64,000 bases of DNA from CAZPXH01 sp964591085 (GTDB taxonomy: Bacteria > Spirochaetota > Spirochaetia > DSM-27196 > CAZPXH01), in contig CAZPXH010000011.1 of the NCBI GenBank assembly GCA_964591085.1, forward strand, positions 23,076-87,075, in the 5' to 3' direction. The notes beneath the pieces are model-generated. The model made no database searches and was not told the origin of the DNA. It saw nothing but the letters and a program-made list of their open reading frames with translations. Positions 16,478 through 25,723 of this stretch are shown here, one piece after another. The translations under genes and the position numbers were made by a program. Position 1 is the first letter of the stretch, and every line of letters begins with the position of its first letter.

Positions 16478-17852
16478 TCCCTTCCACGGCACTGTCTTGG
16501 GATCCTGCTCGATAGGCGTCCAGCGCCTGCCTCGCGGCATCCTCGTTGAAGACTCCCCCACTGAAGATGCGCTTTCCGACCTGCCGCACCTCCAGCCCCC
16601 GCGCGCCCGCGTACCAGGCAAGGCGATTGGCGTGCAGGCGCATGTGACCCTGCTGTATCCCTTCGCCCACCAGCGCGGAGACCGCAGCAAGGTTCTGCGC
16701 CAGGCCAACTGAGGCCGCAATCCGGCTCAACTGGACGGCGGACGGATTGCCGAGAAGGCGCAGGCAGAGCCGGCTCACAGGGTGGAAGCTTACCGCTCCG
16801 CCCACCGTTGCAAACGCAAGTGGAACCTCAATGCTCCCGGTGAGGTGTTCTCCGTCCACCCGGAAGCGCGTCAGCGAGCGGTACGAGCCGTTCCGGGAAG
16901 CCCAGCGATGGCAGGCTGCCTCAATGGCGCGTGTGTCGTTGCCGGTGGCGAGGGCTACGGCTGTGATCCCGTTGAGGATTCCTTTGTTGTGGGTGACCGC
17001 GCGGTAGCTGTCCGTCTCTGCCACGCGGGAGCCCATCTCAATCCGGCGGGCCATCACCGCGCCGCTCCGCTCCGCCCGCGCGAGCGCGCTGACCGGAATT
17101 CGGAAGCTGCTGCGGACAAGCCGACCCTCCGCCGCGTTGCTGAGGATGGACATCAGGACCTCGCCACCAATGAGGCGGACTACCGGGGCCTTCAGCTTCT
17201 CACCGATCGTGTTCACCAGGTTGGCTCCCATGGCGTTTCTGGTGTCCACCTGGATGTGGATGCGGCAAAGATTCAGATCCGGAACCGGTTCGCAGGTGAT
17301 GCCGCGGTAACCGCCGCCCCTGCGGGTCATCGGCACAAGCGTCTCCGCAATCTCGTGCTTCAGTGCTTCCTCGTTCTCGGCGATGATGGCAGCCGCGTCC
17401 GGATGCGCCCCCTCCACGTAGATCTGCGCCGTCATCTCTGGTTCGCCGGCCTCCGTGTGGTGGCCGCCGTGGCGAGCAATCAGCGAGCCAGCAAAGGTTG
17501 CGGCGGCAATCACCGACGGTTCCTCGGTTGCCATGGGAATGTTCACGCGATGGTCGTCAATGCTGAAGCCCTCCGCGATTCCAAGCGGAATCGGCATGAG
17601 CCCGATGGCGTTCTCCACCATCACATCCGCGAGGTCCAGCATCTCCGGACTTCCGCTTGAGGCAGCGAGCTCGTTCACGCGGCTGAGGAGCTGCACTGGC
17701 CGCTCCGCTGGTACCCAGTCCGGGGCCCTGTGGCGTCCGTGGTCCAGCCCGAAGAGATCAGCAATGGCCTGGCGCTTCTGCGGCAGGCTCAGCTTGCGGA
17801 AATTGCGCGGAAGATTGGCTGACGCCAGGATTCCATGCTGATCTGGGTTCAC
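16470..17852 (-). CDS. mvaA: HMG-CoA reductase, class II
   Basis: Reduces HMG-CoA to mevalonate, the committing step. 460 aa and lacking membrane segments, so the soluble bacterial class II form. Catalytic residues are visible: Glu in VENAIGLMPIPLG, Lys in HNKGILNG, Asp in ALATGNDTRAIEA, and His in GIQQGHMRLHANRLA. GTG start at 17852 with GGAGGT three nucleotides upstream, which is close spacing. The nearest upstream gene, fni, ends 17 bp before the start. NADH versus NADPH preference cannot be read reliably. Confidence 0.96.
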   Translation of the reverse strand: MNPDQHGILASANLPRNFRKLSLPQKRQAIADLFGLDHGRHRAPDWVPAERPVQLLSRVNELAASSGSPEMLDLADVMVENAIGLMPIPLGIAEGFSIDDHRVNIPMATEEPSVIAAATFAGSLIARHGGHHTEAGEPEMTAQIYVEGAHPDAAAIIAENEEALKHEIAETLVPMTRRGGGYRGITCEPVPDLNLCRIHIQVDTRNAMGANLVNTIGEKLKAPVVRLIGGEVLMSILSNAAEGRLVRSSFRIPVSALARAERSGAVMARRIEMGSRVAETDSYRAVTHNKGILNGITAVALATGNDTRAIEAACHRWASRNGSYRSLTRFRVDGEHLTGSIEVPLAFATVGGAVSFHPVSRLCLRLLGNPSAVQLSRIAASVGLAQNLAAVSALVGEGIQQGHMRLHANRLAWYAGARGLEVRQVGKRIFSGGVFNEDAARQALDAYRAGSQDSAVEGNG

Positions 17853-17869
17853 GGGACCTCCAGGCGGGA

Positions 17870-18979
17870 TCAGGTGCGGACGTCTGACTCAAGCAACGCC
17901 GAGACAGCTGCGTCAAATGACGCGAGCCTCCACAGTGGCGCAGCCTGCAAGTCCGCGATATTCAGGCTTCCGGTCAGCGACATTGCCGTGGCAAGCACGC
18001 GCTGCACGTGGCCGAGCTCGGCGAGTACTGCCTCCGCACCGCCGGCCTTGACCGCGCGGATGAAGGGCAGTGCTGATCCCGCGAGCTGAGCGCCAAGCGC
18101 TATGGATTTTGCCACATCCATTCCCGTGCGGATACCGCCGCTTGCAATGAGGCGGCCTTCCCGGAACAGGCGGGGTTCGCTTCGTCGGATAGCTTCCAGA
18201 AGCACAGCAGTGGGAAGACCCCAATCATTGAACTCGTCAGCTACACGGAGGTCAGCTTCCGATGCGCGGTAGGCCTCAATCCGCATCCAGTTCGTTCCAC
18301 CGGTTCCGGCCACGTTGATGCCCCATACCCCCACCTCAAGCAGGGCGCGCGCATCAGACGGGGAAATGCCGAAGCCGGTTTCCTTTGCGATGATCGGCAC
18401 CGGAGACTCCGCACACAGCTGCTCCAGCCCGGCAAGCACATGCCGGAAATCCCGGTCACCTTCCGGCTGTAGCAGTTCCTGGCCCGGGTTGAGGTGGACG
18501 GCGAGAGCATCCACGCCAAGCTCGCCTATCAGGTCCAGCAGCTGCTGGAGATCTATCTGGGGGAGTTGCACTCCGCCGATGTTGGCAAACACCGGAACGT
18601 CCCGGGCGATCTCCTTCAGGCGGAAGTGTTCCATCACCTCCGGCTTCCGCAGAAGGATCCGGATGGATCCCATACCCACGGCGACCCTGGCCTCCTGCGC
18701 AGCTCTGGCGAGCTCCTTGTTCACTCCGTAAGATTGCGCGGAACCCCCGGTCATGGAGGAGATGAACCAGGGCTGGGAGAGCCGATACCCAAGGAAATCC
18801 ACCCCGGTGTCCACCTCATCCGCGTCTATCTCCGGGAGCGCTCGATGGATGAAGCGGATCCCGGAGAAATCTGCGCTCCCCGTTTCCACTGCGTACTGAG
18901 GTTCCACGCAGATATCGATGTGGGCCTGCTTGCGGCCGGCGATGTCCCGGTCGCGCGGATCAGCTCCAGCCGTACTCAC
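17870..18979 (-). CDS. fni: Isopentenyl-diphosphate isomerase type 2 (FMN)
   Basis: FMN-dependent interconversion of IPP and DMAPP. 369 aa TIM-barrel. HIDICVEPQYAVE opens the conserved region, SSMTGGS and ANIGGVQLPQ bind FMN, and KETGFGIS, VAGTGGTNW and GGIRTGMDVAKSIALGA match type 2 isomerases. GTG start 18979 overlaps the 3' end of mvaS by 20 bp. It completes a self-sufficient route from HMG-CoA to both isoprenoid precursors. Thiolase for acetoacetyl-CoA is not in the window. Confidence 0.95.
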   Translation of the reverse strand: MSTAGADPRDRDIAGRKQAHIDICVEPQYAVETGSADFSGIRFIHRALPEIDADEVDTGVDFLGYRLSQPWFISSMTGGSAQSYGVNKELARAAQEARVAVGMGSIRILLRKPEVMEHFRLKEIARDVPVFANIGGVQLPQIDLQQLLDLIGELGVDALAVHLNPGQELLQPEGDRDFRHVLAGLEQLCAESPVPIIAKETGFGISPSDARALLEVGVWGINVAGTGGTNWMRIEAYRASEADLRVADEFNDWGLPTAVLLEAIRRSEPRLFREGRLIASGGIRTGMDVAKSIALGAQLAGSALPFIRAVKAGGAEAVLAELGHVQRVLATAMSLTGSLNIADLQAAPLWRLASFDAAVSALLESDVRT

Positions 18980-20234
18980 GGTACCCGTCTTCGCGGATCT
19001 GCTGCAGGCCGAAGTGACCGGCGGGGACGGTGCGGCCCGCCAGCTGCGCGTTCAGCGCTTCTGGTTCGCTGGGGCGGGCCAACCATGCCTCATACTCCTC
19101 AAAACTCGCCGCCTCTTCCGAATCCCAGATTTCGTCCAGGTTCCATGAGCGAATGGTTTCGGGACCCTGTGGTGCTATCCGACCGCTAACCACCGCCATG
19201 GTGTTCCCGCTTCCGTAGCTGCCGATCAGTATACGCTTGCCGGCAAGCTCATCGCCGAAATGCTCCTGCCGCTCTTTCAGGAGGAAGGCCATGGCAAGGT
19301 AGGCACTCCCGGAGTAAATGTTTCCGATTCGCTTGCTTGCTTCCAGGGACTGCTGGAAGCCTCGCTCCTGCAGGAAGGCATCCATGCCCTCCGGGTTCAG
19401 GTCCAGGTGTGTTGAGAGCAGGCTGTGTGCGGCCGTCACGGCCATGTTCGCAAAGGGCACGTGGAACACAAACAGATCCGTCTCATGCAGGACGTCCGCC
19501 GGTTTTGCTCCCAGGCGGCTGCAGTGGTCCGCAAAGGCCTCTGCCAGCGCGTTGTGATAGCACTCAACGCTGTATCTGCCCTTCACCTTTGCCGTGATAC
19601 TGCCCAGCGGGCGGAAGAAGTCGTCCACATCGCTTGAGCTGTAGCCCTGCGTTGCCAGGTCCAGCTCAATCAGGCGGGGATTGGGCTCAATGAGCATGGA
19701 TACCGAGCCGGCGCCCTGGGTGATCTCCGCGGTGCTCGGCGCATCGTAGCGCGCGATATCGGAGCAGATCACCACGCCCCGCTCGTTGGTTCTGGCTGCC
19801 ACCCGGAGGAGGGCAGAAACTGAGAGCATGGAAATGGTGCCGCCGGCGCAGGCGTGCTGCACCTGGAAGGTGGAAAGCGAGTGGGGGATGCTGAGGCCGG
19901 AGCGCTCCAGCGCACCTTCCACGTAGGCGGAAATGGGCTTGGAGTGGTCCACCGCGGTCTCTGTTCCCACGGCCAGGTAGCGGATCCCGGCTATCTCCTG
20001 CGGACTCAAGCGATCCAGAAGCCGCCGGGCACCCGTGGCGCTGAGGGTGACGTTGTCCTCCCAGACGTCCGGGAATCGGATGGACTCTTGCCCCGTAACC
20101 GAGATTGCCCGGCGCAATCGCCGCTCAAACTCTGGATCCTGCGCAATCCTGCGCTCCGCGATGGTTTTCAGGCTGATCTGCGGGGACGGGATGTATACCG
20201 AGAGATCCGCAATGCCGACCGGGAGTTCTGCCAT
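18960..20234 (-). CDS. mvaS: Hydroxymethylglutaryl-CoA synthase
   Basis: Condenses acetyl-CoA with acetoacetyl-CoA. 424 aa thiolase-fold enzyme. The nucleophilic Cys is in VQHACAGGTISM, the general base Glu in AVGTETAVDHSKP, and the active-site His in FVFHVPFANMA. First gene of the minus-strand mevalonate operon (mvaS-fni-mvaA-mvaD-mvaK2-mvaK1). The GAGGAG Shine-Dalgarno lies 13 nt before the ATG, longer than ideal. Divergent from mnmA, with the shared control region at 20235-20330. Confidence 0.94.
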   Translation of the reverse strand: MAELPVGIADLSVYIPSPQISLKTIAERRIAQDPEFERRLRRAISVTGQESIRFPDVWEDNVTLSATGARRLLDRLSPQEIAGIRYLAVGTETAVDHSKPISAYVEGALERSGLSIPHSLSTFQVQHACAGGTISMLSVSALLRVAARTNERGVVICSDIARYDAPSTAEITQGAGSVSMLIEPNPRLIELDLATQGYSSSDVDDFFRPLGSITAKVKGRYSVECYHNALAEAFADHCSRLGAKPADVLHETDLFVFHVPFANMAVTAAHSLLSTHLDLNPEGMDAFLQERGFQQSLEASKRIGNIYSGSAYLAMAFLLKERQEHFGDELAGKRILIGSYGSGNTMAVVSGRIAPQGPETIRSWNLDEIWDSEEAASFEEYEAWLARPSEPEALNAQLAGRTVPAGHFGLQQIREDGYREYGWS

Positions 20235-20247
20235 GAGCGTCTACTTT

Positions 20248-20263
20248 CTCCTCGTTCTGTATA
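20248..20263 (-). promoter_or_regulatory. mvaS -10 box and Shine-Dalgarno
   Basis: Minus strand: TATACA (20258-20263), then GAGGAG (20248-20253), then 13 nt to the ATG. The predicted leader is about 16-18 nt. No convincing -35 is present. Confidence 0.4.
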
Positions 20264-20330
20264 GGACGCAAAAGATACGACCCACCACTTGACCCGGCAA
20301 CGCCAGGGCAGCACCGTACCCAATACTGCC

Positions 20331-21395
20331 ATGGAAATCGCGGCACTGGTATCCGGCGGAGTAGATTCTGCGCTTGCACTGGCAAGAGCCGTGGACGAGT
20401 TTGGCGCTGGAGCCATCACAGCCTACTACCTCAAGATCTGGCTGGAAGATGATGGAGCCGGGCCCGGGGAATGTCCCTGGGAGGAGGACCTTGGCTTTGC
20501 CCGCGCGGTCTGCAGTCAGCTCGGCGTGCCCCTGGAGATCATTCCGCTGCAGCGGCAGTACCACGAACTGGTAATCCGGGAAACCATCGCTGTCCTCCGT
20601 GCGGGGGGAACGCCAAGTCCGGACATCTGGTGCAATTCCCGGGTGAAGTTCCGCGCCTTCCTGGACGCCATTGGGGACTCGACCGATCTGGTTGTCACCG
20701 GACACTACGCTCGGAGCTCGGGTGACGGAAGGCTCTGGACCGCTCCTGACCCGGTCAAGGATCAGACCTACTTCCTTTCCGGCCTGAGCGCGGCCCAGGT
20801 CGCGAAAGTCCGCTTCCCCGTTGGGGATCTTCCCAAACACCGGGTCCGCTCGCTTGCTCGGGAGCGCGGACTTGCGCCCATGGAGCGTCCGGACAGCCAG
20901 GGCATTTGTTTTTTGGGCACCATGCGCTTCACGGACTTTGTTGACTTCCACCTGGGAGAGGAGCCTGGCCCGATTGAGAACGCGGAGACCGGCGAAGCGC
21001 TGGGAGAGCACCGCGGAATCTGGTACTACACCATCGGGCAGCGCACCGGGCTTGGCCTTGCCGGCGGCCCCTGGTACGTGGCGGCAAAGGACCCCGAGCG
21101 GAACGCGGTTCGGGTAGTTCACGCAGATGCTGCAGAGCAGGCGGGGTTCCGGCGAATAACCCTGGAGCAGCCTCACTGGCTCTCCGGGCAGGCCCCGGAG
21201 CCGGCAGCCTTCGCCCATCTCCGTGTGAAGCTCCGCCACGGTCCACATCGCTTCCGTGGATCACTTGCCCTGGGTCCTGCAGAATCCGTGCTCACCATCG
21301 ATTCGCCTGACCGCGGGATCGCCCCGGGCCAGTTCGCCGTGTTCTATGCCGGAGACGAGTGCCTGGGGAACGCCGTAATCCTGGGGGCCGCGTGA
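20331..21395 (+). CDS. mnmA: tRNA 2-thiouridylase MnmA
   Basis: Thiolates U34 of Lys/Glu/Gln tRNAs using ATP and persulfide sulfur. About 354 aa. PP-loop LVSGGVDSALA near residues 6-16; first catalytic Cys in DIWCNSRVKF, second in DSQGICFLG; GHYAR and KDQTYFLSGL are conserved. The C-terminal beta domain includes YYTIGQRTGLGL. I use ATG 20331, since family homology begins at EIAALVSGG. The upstream TTG at 20289 coincides with a -35-like TTGACC. The TGA overlaps the next gene (TGATG). A SufE protein in the same gene chain could supply sulfur handling. Confidence 0.94.
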   Translation: MEIAALVSGGVDSALALARAVDEFGAGAITAYYLKIWLEDDGAGPGECPWEEDLGFARAVCSQLGVPLEIIPLQRQYHELVIRETIAVLRAGGTPSPDIWCNSRVKFRAFLDAIGDSTDLVVTGHYARSSGDGRLWTAPDPVKDQTYFLSGLSAAQVAKVRFPVGDLPKHRVRSLARERGLAPMERPDSQGICFLGTMRFTDFVDFHLGEEPGPIENAETGEALGEHRGIWYYTIGQRTGLGLAGGPWYVAAKDPERNAVRVVHADAAEQAGFRRITLEQPHWLSGQAPEPAAFAHLRVKLRHGPHRFRGSLALGPAESVLTIDSPDRGIAPGQFAVFYAGDECLGNAVILGAA

Positions 21396-22396
21396 TGCTT
21401 CCGGTTGTTCCCCTCTCCGTTGCGCCCATGATGGAGCGCACGGACCGGCACTTCCGCTTCCTTCTCCGCCAAATCACCCGGCATACCCTGCTGTACACCG
21501 AGATGGTGACCACGGGCGCCATCCTGCACGGAGATCGGTCCCGTTTCCTGGACTTCAATGCGATTGAGCATCCGCTGGTCCTGCAGCTTGGTGGGGACAA
21601 TCCGGCGGAGCTTTCGAAGTGCGTGCGCATCGGTACCGAGTGGGGATACGACGGGTTCAACCTCAACGTTGGGTGCCCGAGTGACCGGGTGCAGCACGCC
21701 AACTTCGGCGCATGCCTGATGGCGCAGCCGGGCCTCGTCGCGGAGCTTTACCGGGCGATGGCCGAATCCACGGACCGGCCTGTAAGCGTGAAGCACCGGA
21801 TTGGCATTGATGGCCTGGAGTCGCGGGATGACCTTGCGCGATTTGTGGAGACGGTTGCTGCCGCCGGTTGCCGCTTTTTCACCATCCACGCGCGCATTGC
21901 CATTCTGGCAGGGCTGAACCCCAAGCAGAACCGGAACATCCCGCCCCTGCGCTACCATGATGTCTACTGGATCCGGGAGCGCTTCCCGGAGCTGGCTGTT
22001 GAGATCAACGGCGGCTTTCGGAGCATGGATGCGGTGGAGCAGGCGCTGGAGCGGGTAGATGCCGTCATGATCGGGCGCCTCGCGTGGGACCAGCCCTGGA
22101 CTCTGGCCGCGGCTGATGCGCGCCTCTTTGGCGACCCGCATCCAGGTCCGGATCGGATGGAGATCCTGCATACCATGATCCGTTACTTCCAGGAGCAGGA
22201 GGCTGTGGGCCGCGCGAGGCGCTCGGACGCAACCCATCTCCTGGAGCTCTTCTCCGGGGAACCCGGTGCCAGGCGCTGGCGCCGCGCCATCAGCGAGAGC
22301 CGCGCGGACACGGCTGCAGGGGTGCTTGCGGACGCGCTGCCCTTTGCGCCGCCCATCACATCCGGTGCGGCCACCGCATCAGTGGCCGGCGGCTGA
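21395..22396 (+). CDS. dusA: tRNA-dihydrouridine synthase (DusA-type)
   Basis: FMN enzyme reducing uridines 20/20a in the tRNA D-loop. 333 aa. Family features: LSVAPMMERTDRHFRFL at the FMN-binding start, YTEMVTTGAI, the catalytic Cys in FNLNVGCPSDRVQ, FGACLM, and TIHARIAILAGLNPKQNR, which matches the DusA-specific HAR..L.GLSPKENR block. Start ATG 21395 overlaps the mnmA stop by one base; GTG 21392 is equally possible. The final 30 bp overlap the methyltransferase gene. Confidence 0.92.
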   Translation: MLPVVPLSVAPMMERTDRHFRFLLRQITRHTLLYTEMVTTGAILHGDRSRFLDFNAIEHPLVLQLGGDNPAELSKCVRIGTEWGYDGFNLNVGCPSDRVQHANFGACLMAQPGLVAELYRAMAESTDRPVSVKHRIGIDGLESRDDLARFVETVAAAGCRFFTIHARIAILAGLNPKQNRNIPPLRYHDVYWIRERFPELAVEINGGFRSMDAVEQALERVDAVMIGRLAWDQPWTLAAADARLFGDPHPGPDRMEILHTMIRYFQEQEAVGRARRSDATHLLELFSGEPGARRWRRAISESRADTAAGVLADALPFAPPITSGAATASVAGG

Positions 22397-23231
22397 GGCC
22401 GAACCGCTGCTCCACCGGCTTACCCCTCAGGTCCAGTCATGGCTCTCCGATTCCCCCTGGGGACCGCATTCGCCGCGTCTCCTGGACTTTGGCTGCGGAA
22501 GCGCGGAGTTCACCCGCCCGGTTGCGGAGCATCTGCTGCCTTCGGCCATCTATCTTGTGGACCTTGACCCGGTCTCACTCTCCGAGGCACGGGACGAGCT
22601 CTCCGCGGTTCCCGGCGCACCGGAGCCGCTGTGTGCCCCTTCGCTGGAGGAGCTGGCGGTGGCCTCCGCCGGCCCGGATCCCGAGCCGCCCACGCTTCCG
22701 CCGGTGGATCTGCTCCTGACGTCAGACGTGTTGCATCACCTTGACGCCCCGGCAACCGTGCTCAGCAGGCTTCTGCTCCTCCTGTCGCCCGGTGGCATGC
22801 TGATCCTGCGCGAGCTGCGCCCGGAGGCGGACCCGGAAAGCCCGCGGGGACTGATGTGCCGCCTCCACGAGCTCAAGGCTTCCGTGGACCGCTACTGCGG
22901 CCTGGCGCACGGCCCGCTCCTGCCCGACATAGCGGTGGAGGAGATCATCGGCACCGCGATGCGGCAGGCTGCCGCGAGCGGCGCGCAGACGGTCCTCGCG
23001 GATTCCGGGGTGGAGCGCGGGCAGACGTCCGGGGGCGAGCCCGGAGACTTGCTGCACAATTCGCAGGTGGATGACTACCTGGCCGTGATGGACCGGTATC
23101 TTGAGCACGCGGCCGGAAGCAGTGACTTTGGGGTGCTGCGAAAGGAACTTGCCCGCATCGGGGAGAAAGCGGTCTGCTACGGTCTGGCGCCCCTCGATGT
23201 TGCCGTGTACCGTTTGCAGTGCAGTGTCTGA
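22365..23231 (+). CDS. Class I SAM-dependent methyltransferase, substrate unknown
   Basis: About 288 aa. Motif I LLDFGCGSAEFTRPV, the acidic loop YLVDLDPVSL and motif IV-like LLLTSDVLHHLD identify a Rossmann methyltransferase; LLLLLSPGGMLILRELRP follows. The C-terminal region (about 170-288) is helical and not recognised. No ATG is available near the start; GTG 22365 is chosen and overlaps dusA by 32 bp. The stop overlaps the CDF gene start. Placement between tRNA-modifying enzymes hints at a nucleic-acid or small-molecule methylation role, but the sequence does not decide it. Confidence 0.75.
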   Translation: MRPPHQWPAAEAEPLLHRLTPQVQSWLSDSPWGPHSPRLLDFGCGSAEFTRPVAEHLLPSAIYLVDLDPVSLSEARDELSAVPGAPEPLCAPSLEELAVASAGPDPEPPTLPPVDLLLTSDVLHHLDAPATVLSRLLLLLSPGGMLILRELRPEADPESPRGLMCRLHELKASVDRYCGLAHGPLLPDIAVEEIIGTAMRQAAASGAQTVLADSGVERGQTSGGEPGDLLHNSQVDDYLAVMDRYLEHAAGSSDFGVLRKELARIGEKAVCYGLAPLDVAVYRLQCSV

Positions 23232-24198
23232 ACCCAGTCACACCGGCCCAACCCAGCTCATTGATCCCCAGCGCGCGCGCTATCTCCGCCAGACAGCGGC
23301 AGTGGCAATTGTGTGCAACGTGCTGCTGGGCGCGTCCAAGACCGGGTTCGGCTTCCTGGGCAACAGCCTGGCGGTTGTCGCGGACGGGCTGGACTCGCTT
23401 TCCGACATTGTGACCTTCACCATCACCTGGGGCGCCGCCGTCCTGCTGATGCGCCCCCCCAGCGCCCGCTTCCCCTACGGCCACCGCCGAGCCGAAACCG
23501 TTGCCACCAGGATCCTGTCCTTCCTCATGGTCTTTGTGGGTGCGCAACTGCTGGTGGCAACGGTGCAGCGCCTGTTCTCAAGCGCTCAGCCGCCGGTACC
23601 CGAGACCTATACCGTCACCGTTTCGGCCGTGAGCATGGCTGTGAAGCTTGGCCTTGCACTGTTTGTGGCGGAGCGGGGAAGGCGGATAGACAGCGATCTG
23701 CTGCGCGCGGGCGCCCGAAACATGCGCGCGGACTTCCTGGTGAGCGCTGCGGTGCTCTTTGGCCTCCTGATCTCCCGCTTCCGTGGTCTGGGAATTCTGG
23801 ACACGGCTACCGCCGCGGCGGTGAGTCTGTGGATCATTCGCAGCGGATTCCAGGTTTTCCGGGAGACCAACGCGGAAATCATGGATGCCTTCCACGACCG
23901 CGCAACCTACTACCAACTGTTTGAAGCCATTGAGGGAATTCCCGGGGTCCACAATCCCCACCGCGCGCGAATCCGCAAGCTCGCCAACCTCCTGATGATA
24001 GACGTGGACATTGAAGTTGCTGGCGAGCGCACCGTTGACCAGGCACATGACCTGGCCGTGGCCTGCGAGTCGGCGATCCGGCAGCGGATTCCGCGGGTCT
24101 ACGACATCATGGTCCACGTTGAACCCCTGGGGAACGACGAGCAGGATGAACGCTTTGGTGTGAACCGGGACAATCTGGAAGCCGATCAGGGAAGCTGA
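23224..24198 (+). CDS. Cation diffusion facilitator (CDF) metal efflux protein
   Basis: About 324 aa, six TM helices and a C-terminal ferredoxin-like cytoplasmic domain (about 230-310: VHNPHRARIRKLANLLMIDVDIEV). The transport site in TM2 is ADGLDSLSD (DxxxD). In TM5 the equivalent of the FieF/YiiP HxxxD reads NMRAD, so site A is Asp-Asp/Asn-Asp rather than containing His. Loss of the His is associated with Mn2+ (or Fe2+) rather than Zn2+ transport; that specificity is an inference. GTG 23224 overlaps the methyltransferase stop by 8 bp. Confidence 0.85.
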   Translation: MSEPSHTGPTQLIDPQRARYLRQTAAVAIVCNVLLGASKTGFGFLGNSLAVVADGLDSLSDIVTFTITWGAAVLLMRPPSARFPYGHRRAETVATRILSFLMVFVGAQLLVATVQRLFSSAQPPVPETYTVTVSAVSMAVKLGLALFVAERGRRIDSDLLRAGARNMRADFLVSAAVLFGLLISRFRGLGILDTATAAAVSLWIIRSGFQVFRETNAEIMDAFHDRATYYQLFEAIEGIPGVHNPHRARIRKLANLLMIDVDIEVAGERTVDQAHDLAVACESAIRQRIPRVYDIMVHVEPLGNDEQDERFGVNRDNLEADQGS

Positions 24199-24203
24199 AG
24201 GGC

Positions 24204-25205
24204 ATGTCCCCGCTGTACGCAGAGCTGCCGCGGCCATTTCTGGCCCTGGCTCCCATGGAAGATGTCACCGATCCCGTGTTCCGGTCCCTGGTCAGCCGCG
24301 CCGCGGCACCGGACCTGCTGTTCAGCGAGTTCACCTCCGCCGCCGGGATCGTAGCGGACAGACCCACCGTGGTGCGTCGTCTCCGGCAGGAGCCGGGCCT
24401 CCCACCCCTGGTGGTGCAGATCTGGGGAAACGATCCCGAAACCAACGCCAATGCGGTGCGGATGCTGCGCCGGCGGGGCGTCCAAGCGATAGACATCAAT
24501 ATGGGATGCCCCCAGCCAAAAATCACCCGCAAGGGGCGCTGTGCCGCCCTCATCCGGCAGCCGGAGCTTGCAAGCGCGATTGTGCGGGCGGTCACTCAGG
24601 CGGCGCGGGAGCCGGCGGTGGAGCCGCCGATGGCGGTGAGCGTGAAGACCCGCATCGGGTTCTCAGAGCCCGCGCCCCATGCCTGGCTCGGACTGCTGTT
24701 GGACCTGGACTTGGACGCCTTGCACGTGCATTTCCGTACCGTTTCCGACATGAGCGAGGTGCCCGCCCGCTGGGAGTTTGCCGATGTGCTACTGGAGCTC
24801 CGGGACCGGCTCAACCCACGGACCGCGGTGACGGGGAACGGGGATATTCTGGATTCGGACCACGCTGTGGTTCTGCACGCCCGCTACGGACTGGACGGTT
24901 ACCTCATCGGCCGGGGAATCTTTGCCAGCCCCTGGGCATTTGCGCCTGGCGCCCAATCTCGCTCACCGGAGGAGCGCATTCGCTTTGCCCTTGCCCACAC
25001 AAACGCGCACAAGGATTTCTATCCCGGGACTCGCTCCTTCCCCGTGCTGAAGAAGTTCTACAAGGCGTGGGCGGACTGCTTTGTAGGTGCAAAGGCGCTG
25101 CGGGACGCGCTGATGGACGCCGACTCGCACGAGGAGGCGGAGCAGCTGCTTGTCAGGGCACTGGAGTTGACCGCTGGCCGCGCTGTTTCTACCCTGCAGG
25201 CGTGA
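24204..25205 (+). CDS. tRNA-dihydrouridine synthase family protein (second paralogue)
   Basis: 333 aa FMN TIM-barrel. LALAPMEDVTDPVFRSLV opens the FMN site, and VQIWGNDPE, INMGCPQPKITRKGRC (catalytic Cys) and VSVKTRIGF follow; VTGNGDI and DGYLIGRGIF bind phosphate. The usual HGRTR motif after the sixth strand is replaced by VHFRTVSDMSEV, so this is a divergent DusB/C-like form. Its target position is uncertain. The stop overlaps sufE by 4 bp (GTGA). Confidence 0.88.
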   Translation: MSPLYAELPRPFLALAPMEDVTDPVFRSLVSRAAAPDLLFSEFTSAAGIVADRPTVVRRLRQEPGLPPLVVQIWGNDPETNANAVRMLRRRGVQAIDINMGCPQPKITRKGRCAALIRQPELASAIVRAVTQAAREPAVEPPMAVSVKTRIGFSEPAPHAWLGLLLDLDLDALHVHFRTVSDMSEVPARWEFADVLLELRDRLNPRTAVTGNGDILDSDHAVVLHARYGLDGYLIGRGIFASPWAFAPGAQSRSPEERIRFALAHTNAHKDFYPGTRSFPVLKKFYKAWADCFVGAKALRDALMDADSHEEAEQLLVRALELTAGRAVSTLQA

Positions 25206-25657
25206 GCGAACAGAGCATCGCATTCAGCCGGGAATATCTGGCGGAGATGAGCACCGAGCTCAACAGCCTCGCGGAGCTGGACGTGATGGAGATGTACCGG
25301 ACCCTCAGCAATTTGGGGGATTCCATGGAACCCTTTCCGGCCGATCGAATGGACCCGGAACACAAGGTTCCCGGCTGCATTTCCAATGTGTACATCCACT
25401 CGGAGTTGGAGGACGGGCGCATGCACTACTGGGGAGCGTCCGAGTCCCACGTTGTACGCGGCTACGTTGCCATTCTGGTCCGTGCGCTGAGCGGCCTGCG
25501 GCCAGAGGAAGCCGCTTCCGATTCGCGGGATATCATTGAGGAGTTCGCCCGGACCACCAACATCCGCGCGAGCCTTACACCCAACCGCGCTAACGCGTTT
25601 GCCAACATCTACGGAATGATGATTGACCAAGCCGCAAGCCTCACCCCGGCCGGCTGA
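25202..25657 (+). CDS. sufE: SufE family sulfur-acceptor protein
   Basis: 151 aa. SufE accepts persulfide sulfur from a cysteine desulfurase for Fe-S assembly. The active Cys is in HKVPGCISNVYI (near residue 58), after the family's YRTLSNLGDSMEPFP region, and RANAFANIYGMM ends the fold. GTG 25202 overlaps the preceding gene by 4 bp. No SufS/SufBCD is in the window. Within this chain, sulfur relay to MnmA is a reasonable alternative role (inference). Confidence 0.85.
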   Translation: MSEQSIAFSREYLAEMSTELNSLAELDVMEMYRTLSNLGDSMEPFPADRMDPEHKVPGCISNVYIHSELEDGRMHYWGASESHVVRGYVAILVRALSGLRPEEAASDSRDIIEEFARTTNIRASLTPNRANAFANIYGMMIDQAASLTPAG

Positions 25658-25723
25658 ACCTGAAGAAGCCGTGCAGCCCCGCAAGAAGCGGATCCGGCCC
25701 AAAACCACGGGTCACGGCAGCTG

